This document shows positions 1-9,236 of a DNA stretch of 64,000 nucleotides, one piece after another. This stretch comes from Planctomycetota bacterium (GTDB lineage: Bacteria > Planctomycetota > UBA1135 > JAKEFM01), in contig JAKEFM010000058.1 in NCBI GenBank assembly GCA_022616055.1, positions 1-64,000 on the forward strand, read 5' to 3'. Both the position numbers and the translations under genes were made by a program. Under the pieces are notes generated by a model. The model saw only the letters and a program-made list of their open reading frames with translations, made no database searches and was not told the origin of the DNA. Within the stretch, counting starts at the first letter, position 1. Each line of letters starts with the position of its first letter.

Positions 1-1719
1 GCCGGGCAGCCTCCCGTCTCGACAGGCACTCCGGGACCGAACCGCCCCAGCACACCCGGACCCGCCACTCCGGGACCGAACACCCCCGGCCCCTCCACGC
101 CCGGCCCCGGCCCCAGCGCCGGTCCTCGCACCGGCGGAGGAGCGGGGGGCGGCCCCCGCACCGGCGGGGTCGATCTCGGCCCCGAGCTCGACTGGCGGGA
201 CTGGTGGTGGCTGAACGGGTACGAGTACTTCAAGCCGCAGACCCGGCGCGAGGTGACGACCGGGGACGGCGGAGCCGCCGACGCCTCCGGCGCGCCCGTC
301 GATCGGGAACTCGTCGCGGTGCGCGAGGTCGTCCGCAAGGCCCTCAAGGACCCGGACGATCGGGTCCGCGCCTCGGCGGCCCTCACCGCGGGACGGCTGT
401 ACGACGCCTCGCTGCGGGCGCCCCTCCTCGCCCTGCTCGAGGACGGCAATCCCCTCGTTCGCCAGTCCGCGATCGCCGGCCTCGGCCTCGCCGCGACGGA
501 GGAGGACAGCAGCGTCCTCCTGCAGATCGGCACGATCGGGAAGAACGGCACCGCGCGGGCGAACACGGCCGAGGAGCGCGACCTCGCGCTCTTCTCCCTC
601 GGGATCGGCGCCACGCGCGGCTCGACCCTGCAGTTCGCCCCCGCCCTCAAGTCCTTCCTCACGAAGGCGAGCAACAACGATCGCCGCTCGCTCGGGCCCT
701 CGGCCGCGCTGAGCCTCGGCCTCGCGAACGACGACGAGATCCTCCTCCAGGACCTGGTCGCCATCGCGAAGGACGGCAAGGCCCCGCCGGCCGTGCGCGC
801 CCGCGCGCTCTGGGCGTTCCGGAACCGTCCCTCCTGGGCGAAGACGCTTCGCCCGGTCGTCCTGACGTGCCTCAAGGACAAGGACGCCGTGGTCCGCGCC
901 GCGGCCGCCCTCGCCCTCGGCCGCCTCGCGATCGGCGCGAAGGACGAGGTCCTCACGGCGCTGCGCGCCTCCATCGACTCCGAGGGGGACACCGCCGTCC
1001 GGGCCTTCTCCCTCCTCGCGATCGGGGAGGTCGGCGGGCCGGAGGCGAAGAAGGAGCTCCTCGAGCGCGTGACCCGGGGCAAGCAGCTGATCCGTCCCTG
1101 GGCCGCGATCGGGGCGGGACTCGCCGGGCGCAAGGATCGGGACCCCGAGCTCGGCCGCTCCCTCGCCAAGGCCCTCGCCGAGGAGAAGAACAAGGACACG
1201 CGCGCCGCCCTCGTGCTCGGCATCGGCCTCGCGAAGTCCGCCGACGCGCGGGAGATGGTCCGCCACATCGTCGTCAACGGGGAGCACGGCCGCGAGCGCG
1301 TCTTCGCCGCGGTCGCGGTCGCCCTCGGCGAGGACGAGGATGGCCGCCCGACGCTCCGCAAGGCGATGAAGGACATCCCGAGCCCCTCCTCGCGCGCGAC
1401 GATGGCCCTCGCCCTGTCCACCTTCTCGAACGTGGAGGACCTGCCGAGCCTCCTCGAGTCCTTCCAGTCCGCCGACGAGCCCGGCGTGATCGGCACCTCC
1501 GCGCTCGCCCTCGCCTGGCACGGCACGCCTCCCGCCCTCGAGACCCTGCGCAGGGACATCGAGACGGCGAAGCAGGCCGAGCGCCGTGCGGTCGCCCTCC
1601 TCGCCCTCGGAATCGGCGTCGCGCCCGAGCGCGTCCCGGTCTCGATCACGGCGACCGGCGGGTGGAACTACCTGGCGAGCCTCGAGGCCGCCCACACGGC
1701 CGCGCGACTCTGGATGTAG
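1..1719 (+). CDS. Exported HEAT-repeat protein, paralog 1 (5' end outside window)
   Basis: The frame is open from the first base, so the start lies upstream; 572 residues are visible. The visible N-terminal part is a low-complexity Pro/Gly linker of TPGP and NTPGP units. It is followed by a signature, ELDWRDWWWLNGYEYF, that is almost identical in the two downstream paralogs. The rest is a helical HEAT-like array with units such as VRQSAIAGLGLA and RAAAALALGRL, ending in a conserved WNYLASLEAAHTA tail about nine residues from the stop. HEAT arrays usually serve as protein-binding scaffolds; no catalytic motif is visible. A strong terminator hairpin follows 24 nt after the stop. Function is unknown. 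Repeat assignment and paralogy are clear; cell location is inferred from the N-termini of the sister genes. Confidence 0.85.
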   Translation, partial: AGQPPVSTGTPGPNRPSTPGPATPGPNTPGPSTPGPGPSAGPRTGGGAGGGPRTGGVDLGPELDWRDWWWLNGYEYFKPQTRREVTTGDGGAADASGAPVDRELVAVREVVRKALKDPDDRVRASAALTAGRLYDASLRAPLLALLEDGNPLVRQSAIAGLGLAATEEDSSVLLQIGTIGKNGTARANTAEERDLALFSLGIGATRGSTLQFAPALKSFLTKASNNDRRSLGPSAALSLGLANDDEILLQDLVAIAKDGKAPPAVRARALWAFRNRPSWAKTLRPVVLTCLKDKDAVVRAAAALALGRLAIGAKDEVLTALRASIDSEGDTAVRAFSLLAIGEVGGPEAKKELLERVTRGKQLIRPWAAIGAGLAGRKDRDPELGRSLAKALAEEKNKDTRAALVLGIGLAKSADAREMVRHIVVNGEHGRERVFAAVAVALGEDEDGRPTLRKAMKDIPSPSSRATMALALSTFSNVEDLPSLLESFQSADEPGVIGTSALALAWHGTPPALETLRRDIETAKQAERRAVALLALGIGVAPERVPVSITATGGWNYLASLEAAHTAARLWM

Positions 1720-1743
1720 TCGGACCGATTCCTCCAGGAAACC

Positions 1744-1777
1744 AAGCCGGGGCGGCCGCCGCCCCGGCTTCTTTTTT
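1744..1777 (+). terminator. Intrinsic terminator after HEAT paralog 1
   Basis: A perfect 12-bp stem (AAGCCGGGGCGG with CCGCCCCGGCTT), loop CCG, is followed by C and six T. It lies 24 nt after the stop of paralog 1 and separates it from paralog 2, which suggests that the tandem copies are transcribed separately. Confidence 0.9.
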
Positions 1778-1858
1778 CGGCCCGCGCTTCGGGGGGAGTG
1801 ACCGCTGGCCGGAGGGCGGCTATGTAGGGGGCCGAGGCCCCGCCAGCAGGAGGCTCCA

Positions 1859-3715
1859 GTGAGCGGATCCCTTCTCCTCCTCGCGTTCTTCATGCAGTAC
1901 AGGGGATGCCCGGCCGGTGGAGGGGGCGGACCCGCCCCTCCCCCGCCCTACACGAGGCCGGCACCTCCCCCTTCCTACTCGGGACCGGGCGACGCCCCTC
2001 CTCCCACGACCGGGAGCCCGGATCCGGCAGGCCCCTCGACGCCAGGTCCGGAACGTTCCGGCCCCTCCCGGTCCGGACCGAGCACCCCGGGCCTGCCCGG
2101 CAACCCCGTGACGCCGGGAGCGGGCGCGCGCTCCGGCGCGGGCGGCCCGCGCACGGGTGGATCCCTCGACCTCGGGCCCGAGCTCGACTGGAGGGACTGG
2201 TGGTGACTGAACGGCTACGACTACTTCCGGCCCGCGCCGAGAAAGGCCCAGGTCACGGGCTCCGGAGACGGCGCGACCGCCCCGGAGGAGTTCGTCGACG
2301 CGGAGGTCGAGGCGGCCCGGGAGTCGATCCGGCGGGGCCTCCAGGACGAGGACGACCGCGTCCGCGCCGCCGCGGCGATCAGCGCCGGGCGGGTCTACGA
2401 GCCCTCCTTCCGGCCTGCGCTCCTCGGCCTCCTCGAGGACCGCGACCCCCTCGTCCGCCTCTCCGCGATCGCCGGGCTCGGCCTCGCGGGGAGCGGCGAT
2501 CACGTCGCCGTCCTGATGCGCATCGGCGTCGAGGGCCGAAGCGGCGCTGCGAAGCGCCACTCCCTCGACGAGCGCGACCTCGCCCTCCTCTCCCTCGGCC
2601 TCGGCGTGCAGCGCGGGTCGAACCCGCGGTACGCGCCGGCGCTGCGCGCCTTCCTGTCGGGCGCCTCGGCGAACGAGCGGAGGACCCTCGGCCCCTCGAC
2701 CGCCTCCTCCCTCGGCCTCGCCGGCGACGACGACGCGATCCTCCGGGACCTCGTCGCGGTGGCGAGGGACGACGCGGCCCCGGCGGAACTCCGCGCCCGG
2801 GCGCTCTGGTCGATCGGCAACGCCCGGCCCGTCGCCCGGGAACTCCGCCCGACGGTCCTCGAGTGCCTGAAGGTGAAGGAGCCGGACGTCCGGCGCGCCG
2901 CCGTCCTCGCGCTCGGGCGCCTCGGCGTCGGAGCGAGGGAGCAGGTCCTCGCCATCCTGCGCTCGGCCGTGGACGCCGAGGGGGACACCGCCGTGCGGGC
3001 CTTCGCCCTCCTCGCGACGGGGGAGGTCGGCGGACCCGACGCGAAGAAGGAGCTCCTCGATCGCGTCGCCCGCGGGCGCCACCTCCTCCGCCCCTGGGCG
3101 GCGATCGCCCTGGGGATCCTCGGCCGGGCGGCTCCCGACCCCGAGGTCGGACGCGCCCTCGCGCGGGCCTACGCGGAGGAGAAGAGCAAGGACACGCGCG
3201 CCGCGATCGCCCTGGCGCTCGGCCTCGCGAAGACGGGCGAGGCGCGCGACCTCCTGCGCAACGCCGTCACGGCGGGCGAGAACGGCCGCGAGCGCCTCTT
3301 CGCGGCGATCGCGATCGCCCTCGCCCGGGACGAGGGGGGCCGCGAGGCCCTCCGCCGCGGGCTGCGCGAGATCCCCAACCCGGCGACGCGGGCCGGCATC
3401 GGCCTCGCCCTCTCGAGCTTCGGGAACATGGAGGACCTCCCCGCGCTCCAGGAGATGCTCCGGTCGGCCGAAGATCCCGACGCGGTGGGGACCGCCGCCC
3501 TCGCCCTCGGGTGGCACGGGTCGGCCCCGGCGCTCGACGCGCTGCGCCGGGAGGCGAGGACCGCGCCGTCGGCGGAGCGCCGGGCCGTCTCCCTCCTCGC
3601 GCTCGGGATCGGCGTCGCCCCCGAGCGCGTGCCGGTCTCGGTCGCCGCGACCGGAGGCTGGAACTACCTCGCGAGCCTGGAGGCCGCGCACACCGCCGCG
3701 CGGCTGTGGATGTAG
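1859..3715 (+). pseudogene. HEAT-repeat paralog 2 interrupted by an in-frame TGA
   Basis: A GTG start at 1859 has AGGAGG five bases upstream. The N-terminus is short and hydrophobic (SLLLLAFFMQ), followed by a Pro/Gly linker. Translation meets TGA at 2204-2206, codon 116, inside the signature ELDWRDWWWLNGY, where both paralogs have TGG for the third adjacent Trp. Beyond it the same frame stays open for 502 codons to TAG at 3713-3715 and keeps every HEAT unit and the WNYLASLEAAHTA tail. It is therefore either a recent nonsense pseudogene (one G-to-A change), a readthrough gene, or a sequencing error. Selenocysteine is unlikely because the aligned residue is Trp and no suitable hairpin follows. 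A 115-residue product would contain only the linker. Confidence 0.8.
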
Positions 3716-3883
3716 CGACCTGTTGGCCGGACGCGGGCGAACCCCACGCCCCGTCCCCGACGTCACACGGACCGAGGTTCCGCTGGACGCCCCCCACCCG
3801 AGCACGATGGCCTTCGTGATTCCGGACCCGATCTGAGGACAGAGGGTGGAGCGCTGCCGCCGGCGCGTCCCCTCGCTCGATCC

Positions 3884-3890
3884 GAGGAGG
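3884..3890 (+). promoter_or_regulatory. Shine-Dalgarno site of HEAT paralog 3
   Basis: GAGGAGG lies eight bases before the ATG at 3899. It supports this start and gives the full N-terminus of the family: a short hydrophobic segment ending in Cys. Confidence 0.75.
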
Positions 3891-3898
3891 TTGTTTCG

Positions 3899-5728
3899 AT
3901 GAATGCCGTGTTTCCCCTCGTCGCGTGGCTCCTCCAGTGCAACAGCCCCACTCCCCCGATCCCCTACCAGGGACCGCACGACCAGCCGCCCCCGCAGGCG
4001 GGCGACCCCGCCGGGCCCGCGGGCCCGCTGACGGCCCCCCCCAGCACCCCCGGTCCGTCGAGGCCCGGGCCGAACACCCCCGGGCCGAACGCTCCCGGCC
4101 CCTCGACCCCCGGGCCGGGGCCCACGGCCGGCCCTCTCATCGGTGGCGGGGTGAGCGGCCCCCGCACGGGCGGGCTCGACCTCGGCCCCGAGCTCGACTG
4201 GCGGGACTGGTGGTGGCTCAACGGATACGAGTATTTCCGGCCGGGCCCGCGCCGGGACCTCGCCACCGGAGAGGGGAGAGGGGCCGACGCGACTCGGGTG
4301 GGCGGCGATCCGCAACAGGCCGCCGCCAGGGATTGCGTGCGCAAGGCCCTCCTCGACCGGGACGACCGCGTCCGCTCGGCGGCGGCTCTCACGGCGGGGA
4401 GGCTCTACGACCCCTCCCTGCGACCGGCGCTCCTCGAGCTCCTCGGGGACGGCAATCCCCTCGTCCGGCAGTCCGCCATCGCCGGCCTGGGCCTCGCCGC
4501 CAACGAGGAGGGCACGCACCTGCTCCTGCGGATCGGGGTCTCGAACGGCGGGGACTCGGCGCGCCCCCATTCCCTCGAGGACCGCGACCTCGCGCTCCTC
4601 TCCCTCGGGATCGGAGCCCATCGGGGCGCCCGGGCGCGCTACGCCCCGATCCTCCGCGCGTTCCTGTCGAACGCCACCCCGAACGAGCGCCGCGCCCTCG
4701 GACCCTCCTCGGCCGTGAGTCTCGCCCTGGCGGGCGACGACGCCGCGCTCCTCGAGGATCTCGCCGCGGTCGCGAAGGACCGGCTCGCTCCCCCGCCCCT
4801 GCGCGCCCGGGCGCTGTGGGGATTCCGCCGGGGGGGCGCGGCCGCCGGCGTGCTGCGACCGATCGCGCTCGCGTGCCTGCGCCAGGAGCGCGACGCCGAC
4901 GTCCGGCGTGCCGCGGCGCTCGCCCTCGGTCGTCTGGGGGCAGGTGCGGAAGAGGAGGTCCTCGCCGCGCTGCGCGCCTCGGTCGACTCCGAGGGGGACA
5001 CCGCCGTGCGGGCCTTCTCCCTCCTCGCCATGGGGGAGGTCGGCGGACCGGCCGCGAAGAAGGAGCTCCTCGAGCGCGTGACCCGTGGCAAGAAGCTGAT
5101 CCGCCCCTGGGCGGCGATCGGGGCCGGAGTTCTCGGCCGGAGGGACGGGGACGCCGACGTCGGCCGCGCCCTCGCGAGGGCGCTCTCGGAGGAGAAGAAC
5201 AAGGACACCCGGGCCGCCCTCGTCCTCGCCCTGGGTCTCGCCCGGGCCTCGGACGCCCGCGAGATGATCCGTCACGTCGTCCTCGGCGGGGAGCACGGCC
5301 GCGAGCGCGTCTTCGCCGCGGTCGCCGTCGCCCTCGGCGAGGACGAGGAGGGCCGCGCGAGCCTGCGCCGCGCGATGAAGGACATCCCCAGCCCCTCCTC
5401 CCGCGCGATGATGGCCCTCGCCCTCTCGACCTTCTCGAACGCGGAGGACCTCCCCAGCCTCCTCGAGGCCTACCGGACGAGCGACGAGCCCGGGGTGCTC
5501 GGCACCTCGGCCCTCGCCCTCGCCTGGCACGGGACGCCCCCCGCCCTCGAGACGCTGCGCCGGGACGTCGAGACGGCCAAGCAGGCCGAGCGCCGGGCGG
5601 TCGCCCTCCTCACGCTCGGGATCGGGGTCGCGCCCGAGCGCCTGCCGATGGCCGTCTCCGCGACGGGGGGGTGGAACTACCTCGCGAGCCTCGAGGCCGC
5701 CCACACGGCGATGCGCCTCTGGATGTAG
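3899..5728 (+). CDS. Exported HEAT-repeat protein, paralog 3 (complete)
   Basis: This is the only complete copy of the family, 609 residues. Residues 1-14 are hydrophobic and end in Cys (VAWLLQC), a poor lipobox, so export or lipidation is only plausible. Residues 20-90 form a Pro/Gly-rich linker with TPGP, RPGP and NAPGP units. Residues 94-113 carry the ELDWRDWWWLNGYEYF signature. Residues 130 to about 580 are HEAT-like two-helix repeats, and the protein ends in WNYLASLEAAHTAMRLWM. It looks like a tethered scaffold: anchor, extended linker, aromatic plug and solenoid. No partner can be named. The closeness of the three copies suggests tandem duplication. The call as HEAT repeats is firm; function is unknown. 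Confidence 0.85.
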   Translation: MNAVFPLVAWLLQCNSPTPPIPYQGPHDQPPPQAGDPAGPAGPLTAPPSTPGPSRPGPNTPGPNAPGPSTPGPGPTAGPLIGGGVSGPRTGGLDLGPELDWRDWWWLNGYEYFRPGPRRDLATGEGRGADATRVGGDPQQAAARDCVRKALLDRDDRVRSAAALTAGRLYDPSLRPALLELLGDGNPLVRQSAIAGLGLAANEEGTHLLLRIGVSNGGDSARPHSLEDRDLALLSLGIGAHRGARARYAPILRAFLSNATPNERRALGPSSAVSLALAGDDAALLEDLAAVAKDRLAPPPLRARALWGFRRGGAAAGVLRPIALACLRQERDADVRRAAALALGRLGAGAEEEVLAALRASVDSEGDTAVRAFSLLAMGEVGGPAAKKELLERVTRGKKLIRPWAAIGAGVLGRRDGDADVGRALARALSEEKNKDTRAALVLALGLARASDAREMIRHVVLGGEHGRERVFAAVAVALGEDEEGRASLRRAMKDIPSPSSRAMMALALSTFSNAEDLPSLLEAYRTSDEPGVLGTSALALAWHGTPPALETLRRDVETAKQAERRAVALLTLGIGVAPERLPMAVSATGGWNYLASLEAAHTAMRLWM

Positions 5729-5767
5729 GCCGGTCCGCGCCGAAGTGCGCCGGGCGCGGCGGCCGGC

Positions 5768-6271
5768 TCAGGCCGGCTTCGCCGCGACCCGGCGCTTCAC
5801 GTACTCGATCAGCCCCCCCGCCTCCACGATCTGGCGGACCTCGGGGGGGAGGGGCGCGGCCTGGTACTCCTTCCCCTTCGTGCGGTTGCGGACCTTCCCG
5901 GTCTCCACCTCGACCTCGAGCTCGTCCCCGGTCTCCGCTTCGTCGGCGGCGGCCGGGCACTCGAAGATCGGCAGGCCGATGTTGATCGAGTTCCGGAAGA
6001 AGATCCGGGCGAAGGACTTCGCGACGACCGCGCAGACGCCGGCCGCCTTGATCGTGATCGGGGCGACCTCCCGGGAGGAGCCGCAGCCGAAGTTTTCCCC
6101 GGCGACGAGGAGGTCGCCCGGCTGGACGCGCTTCACGAAGCCGGGGTCGAGGTCCTCGAGGCAGTGGGCGGCGAGGTCCTTCGCCTCCGTCAGGTTGCAG
6201 TAGCGGCCCGGGATGATGACGTCGGTGTCGACGTTGTCGCCGTAGCGGTGGACTCTCCCGCGGAGGGTCAC
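5768..6271 (-). CDS. leuD: 3-isopropylmalate dehydratase small subunit
   Basis: The 167-residue protein is the swivel subunit that, with LeuC, isomerises 2-isopropylmalate to 3-isopropylmalate in leucine synthesis. Family marks are YGDNVDTDVIIPGRY at residues 10-24 and GENFGCGSSRE at about 58-68, where Ser/Arg bind substrate. The length matches the short archaeal/LeuD2-type subunit rather than the enteric form of about 200 residues. Such short subunits also occur in homoaconitase-like and citramalate-pathway enzymes, so substrate is not fixed by sequence. The GTG start overlaps the TGA of the preceding lipoprotein gene (GTGA), implying translational coupling. It is the last gene of the minus-strand block. 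Confidence 0.92.
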   Translation of the reverse strand: MTLRGRVHRYGDNVDTDVIIPGRYCNLTEAKDLAAHCLEDLDPGFVKRVQPGDLLVAGENFGCGSSREVAPITIKAAGVCAVVAKSFARIFFRNSINIGLPIFECPAAADEAETGDELEVEVETGKVRNRTKGKEYQAAPLPPEVRQIVEAGGLIEYVKRRVAAKPA

Positions 6272-6531
6272 GAGCCGAGGTCCTTCTTGTCGGCGCTCGC
6301 CCCGTCGACCCGGACCCGCGCGCCCCCCCCCTCCTGGTGCATGGAGACGCCGAGCGACCTCCAGGAGGTCCCGTCGTAGACCCAGACCTCCCCCGTCCGG
6401 TTGTGGACGCGGTAGACCTTCCCCTCGCTCGAGAAGACGACGTAGCGGGGGACGTCGGCGTTCCCGATCGTCACGTTGCAGGCGCCGAGGAGCGGGGCGG
6501 CGAGGAGGGCGGCGGGGACTCGGCGGGTCAT
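6268..6531 (-). CDS. Small lipoprotein between leuC and leuD
   Basis: The 87-residue protein has a lipoprotein signal: MTRR, a hydrophobic run, and the lipobox LLGAC with Cys18. The mature part contains a beta-rich segment (YVVFSSEGKVYRVHNR, then GEVWVYDGTSWRSLG) that looks like a short repeat or propeller-blade motif. The family is not recognised. Its stop overlaps the leuD GTG start by four bases, so it is co-translated with a cytoplasmic enzyme subunit, an odd pairing. A role in leucine synthesis is not implied; it may simply be a passenger. The coding call rests on the lipobox, intact frame and overlap. Confidence 0.75.
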   Translation of the reverse strand: MTRRVPAALLAAPLLGACNVTIGNADVPRYVVFSSEGKVYRVHNRTGEVWVYDGTSWRSLGVSMHQEGGGARVRVDGASADKKDLGS

Positions 6532-6593
6532 GGGGTTCCTCCGGGGGGGAGCGGGGCGCCAGGGAGAACGACGCCCGGGATCCGCGGGTTCCC

Positions 6594-7901
6594 TCACGCC
6601 GTCGCGAGCGCCGGTGCTACCGGCGGCTGGACGCCCAGCTCGTCGGGACCGCCGATGTACCCGAGGACGGCGGTCGCCGCCGCCACGGCCGGGTTCGCGA
6701 GGAAGACCTCGCTCTCCCGGTGGCCCATCCGGCCGACGAAGTTGCGGTTCGTCGTCGAGAGGCAGCGCTCCCCCGCGCCGAGGACCCCCATGTGCCCGCC
6801 GAAGCAGGGGCCGCAGGTCGGCGTCGAGAAGACGCACCCCGCCTCGACGAAGACCTCCGCGAGGCCCTCGGAGCAGGCGGCCTTGAAGGAGTCCTGGCTC
6901 GCCGGGATCACGATGACGCGCAGGTCGGGGTGGGCCTTTCGCCCGCGGAGCACATGCGCCGCGAGGCGGAGGTCCTCGATCCGGCCGTTCGTGCAGGAGC
7001 CGATGAAGACCTGGTCGACCTTGATCCGGCGCTTCGAGGTCTCCGAGAGGGGGTGGCCGTTCGAGGGGAGGTGGGGCCAGGCGACCTGGGGCTCGAGCGC
7101 GTCGCAGTCGACGTCGACGACCTCCGAGAAGACGGCGTCGGGGTCGCTGCGGACGACCGTGTAGGGGAGGTTCGTGCGGGCGCGGACCCAGGCCTCCGTC
7201 TTCGCGTCGGCCGGGACGACCCCGTTCTTCGCCCCCATCTCGATCGCCATGTTCGTCAGGGTGAGGCGGCCGACGACGTCGAGGGCGTCGATCACGGGGC
7301 CCGTGAGCTCGATCGCCTTGTAGCGCGCCCCGTCGACCCCCATCCGGCGGATCGCGTCGAGGATCAGGTCCTTCGCGACGACCCAGGGGCGCAGTCTCGA
7401 GCCGCGGAAGCGGAAGAGGATCGTCTCGGGGACCCGCATCCACCACTCCCCGAGGGCGAGCGCCGCGGCGAGGTCGGTCGAGCCGACGCCGGTCGCGAAG
7501 CAGCCGAGCCCCCCCATCGTGCAGGTGTGGGAGTCCCCGCCGATCATCAGGATCCCGGGACGGGCGAGCCCCTTGTCCGGGACGATCGTGTGCTCGATCC
7601 CGCCGCGGCCGACCTCGAAGTAGTGGGCGATCCCGTGCCTGCGCACGAACTCGCGGACCTTCGTCGCGATCGCGGCGGTGGCGAGGTCCTTGTTGGGGGT
7701 GAAGTGGTCCGAGACGATGCAGACGCGCGAGGGGTCGAAGACGCGCGCCCCGGGGATCTGCTCGAAGGCCTTGATCGCCAGCACCGTCGAGAGCTCGTTC
7801 CCGAGGACGAAGTCGAGCTTCGCGGTGACGATCTCCCCGGGCGACACCCGCGGGCGGCCCGCGTGGGCGGCGACGATCTTCTCCGTGAGGGTCATGCCCA
7901 T
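6594..7901 (-). CDS. leuC: 3-isopropylmalate dehydratase large subunit
   Basis: The 435-residue aconitase-superfamily protein binds a 4Fe-4S cluster and pairs with LeuD. Visible marks are GGDSHTCTMGGLG (about 121-133), GSCTNGR with Cys303, and PTCGPCFGG with Cys363 and Cys366, the three expected cluster ligands. The length is that of the archaeal-type/homoaconitase-like LeuC (about 420) rather than the enteric form (about 466). A second Met two residues in (MGMTLTEK) is an equally possible start. It lies 34 nt after a thiolase gene and 62 nt before the lipoprotein gene, all in one direction. Isopropylmalate versus homoaconitate or citramalate specificity cannot be decided here. Confidence 0.93.
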   Translation of the reverse strand: MGMTLTEKIVAAHAGRPRVSPGEIVTAKLDFVLGNELSTVLAIKAFEQIPGARVFDPSRVCIVSDHFTPNKDLATAAIATKVREFVRRHGIAHYFEVGRGGIEHTIVPDKGLARPGILMIGGDSHTCTMGGLGCFATGVGSTDLAAALALGEWWMRVPETILFRFRGSRLRPWVVAKDLILDAIRRMGVDGARYKAIELTGPVIDALDVVGRLTLTNMAIEMGAKNGVVPADAKTEAWVRARTNLPYTVVRSDPDAVFSEVVDVDCDALEPQVAWPHLPSNGHPLSETSKRRIKVDQVFIGSCTNGRIEDLRLAAHVLRGRKAHPDLRVIVIPASQDSFKAACSEGLAEVFVEAGCVFSTPTCGPCFGGHMGVLGAGERCLSTTNRNFVGRMGHRESEVFLANPAVAAATAVLGYIGGPDELGVQPPVAPALATA

Positions 7902-7935
7902 CGGCGGTGTCTCCGTGGCGTCCGGGGGGGGTGGA

Positions 7936-9138
7936 CTAGGCGGCTCGTTCGATCAGCACAGCGATCCCCTGGCCCCCCCCGATGCACGCGGAGGCGGCGC
8001 CGAGGCGGCCGCCGCGACGGCGGAGCTCGAGGGTCAGGGTGAGGAGGAGTCGGGCGCCGGTCGCCCCGAGGGGGTGGCCGAGGGCGATCGCCCCGCCGTT
8101 CACGTTCACCTTCGCCCGGTCGAGGCCGAGGTCCTTCTCGACGGCGAGGTACTGGGCGGCGAAGGCCTCGTTGATCTCGAAGAGGTCGATCCCGTCGACC
8201 CCGACCCCCGCCTTGCGGGCGGCGTCCCGGATCGCCGGGACGGGGCCGATCCCCATGATGTCGGGGGGGACCCCCGCGACCGCGTGGGCGCGGATCCGGG
8301 CGAGGGGGCGCAGGCCCCGCCGGCGGACCCATTCCTCGGAGGCGAGGAGGAGGGCGGCCGCCCCGTCGACGATCCCCGAGGCGTTCCCCGCCGTGACGGT
8401 GCCGTCCTTGCCGAACGCCGGCCGGAGCTTCGCCAGCGCCTCGAGGGAGGTCTCGGGCTTCACGTGGTCGTCGCGATCGACGGAGACCTCCTTCCCGCCG
8501 GCCTTCACGGTGACGGGCACGATCTCCTCGGCGAAGGTCCCCTCCTTCACCGCCCGGGCCCCGAGAGAGTGGGAGCGGTAGGCGAACTCGTCCTGCGCCT
8601 CGCGGGAGATCGAGAACTTCCCGGCCAGGCGCTCGGCGGTCTGCGCCATGAAGAGGCCGCAGAACGGGTCGCGCAGCGCGGCGAAGAGGAGGTCCTCGAG
8701 GACGGGGACGGAGCCGAAGCGGACCCCCTCGCGCACCCCGCGCATCACGAAGGGGGCCTGGGAGAGGTTCTCCATCCCCCCCGCCACGGTCACCTCGGCC
8801 TCCCCGAGCTGGATCATCCGGGCGCAGGTCGCGGCGGCCTCGAGGCCCGACCCGCACAGGCGGTTGACGGTGAGGGCCGGCACGGGGACGGGGAGGCCCG
8901 CCCGCAGCGCGGCGTGGCGCGCCCCGTAGATCGCGTCGGTCGAGGTCTGGAGCGCATTCCCCATCACGACGTGCTCGACCTCCTCGGGGCGCACGCCGGT
9001 CTTCGCAAGGGCCCCGCGGATCGCGGCGGCCCCGAGCTCGATGGCGGAGACGTCGCGGAAGAGGCCGAAGCCCGGGGTCCCCGAGTACTCGGCCATGGCG
9101 GTCCGGGCCCCGCCGAGGATCAGGACGTCGCGCGACAT
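7936..9138 (-). CDS. Acetyl-CoA acyltransferase (thiolase) A
   Basis: The 400-residue thiolase condenses or cleaves acyl-CoA with free CoA. The nucleophile is Cys95 in NRLCGSGLEAA. The C-terminal catalytic motifs are NEAFAAQ, GGAIALGHPLGATG (His) and ASACIGGGQG (second Cys). It is a full-length member of the degradative/biosynthetic thiolase family. Neighbours are enoyl-CoA hydratase, 3-hydroxyacyl-CoA dehydrogenase and a second thiolase, so beta-oxidation or short-chain acyl-CoA synthesis is the likely context. Substrate length cannot be told. A hairpin in the 98-nt upstream gap may reduce read-through from the enoyl-CoA hydratase gene. Confidence 0.93.
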   Translation of the reverse strand: MSRDVLILGGARTAMAEYSGTPGFGLFRDVSAIELGAAAIRGALAKTGVRPEEVEHVVMGNALQTSTDAIYGARHAALRAGLPVPVPALTVNRLCGSGLEAAATCARMIQLGEAEVTVAGGMENLSQAPFVMRGVREGVRFGSVPVLEDLLFAALRDPFCGLFMAQTAERLAGKFSISREAQDEFAYRSHSLGARAVKEGTFAEEIVPVTVKAGGKEVSVDRDDHVKPETSLEALAKLRPAFGKDGTVTAGNASGIVDGAAALLLASEEWVRRRGLRPLARIRAHAVAGVPPDIMGIGPVPAIRDAARKAGVGVDGIDLFEINEAFAAQYLAVEKDLGLDRAKVNVNGGAIALGHPLGATGARLLLTLTLELRRRGGRLGAASACIGGGQGIAVLIERAA

Positions 9139-9200
9139 GGAAGGTGCCCCTCTCGGATTCCGACTCCGACGGTCGTCTCGTGCCGCACCTGCTTAGCCCC

Positions 9201-9226
9201 TCCGGGCCCGGTTTCCCAGGCCCGGA
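9201..9226 (-). terminator. Hairpin between enoyl-CoA hydratase and thiolase genes
   Basis: TCCGGGCC pairs with GGCCCGGA around a 10-nt loop, 11 nt past the enoyl-CoA hydratase stop. There is no T-tract, so it could be a weak terminator, a processing site or an mRNA 3' stabiliser. Confidence 0.35.
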
Positions 9227-9236
9227 TCCTCCCCCC

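Noticed and set aside
2204-2206. Selenocysteine at the TGA of HEAT paralog 2
   Set aside because: The aligned residue in both paralogs is Trp, the site has no redox context, and no GG-loop hairpin was found just downstream.
1820-5704. A 1294-codon open frame on the minus strand opposite HEAT paralogs 2 and 3
   Set aside because: It is an antisense by-product of very high GC and strong codon bias. Its product is low-complexity Arg/Gly/Glu-rich with no domain, while the plus strand encodes clear HEAT repeats.
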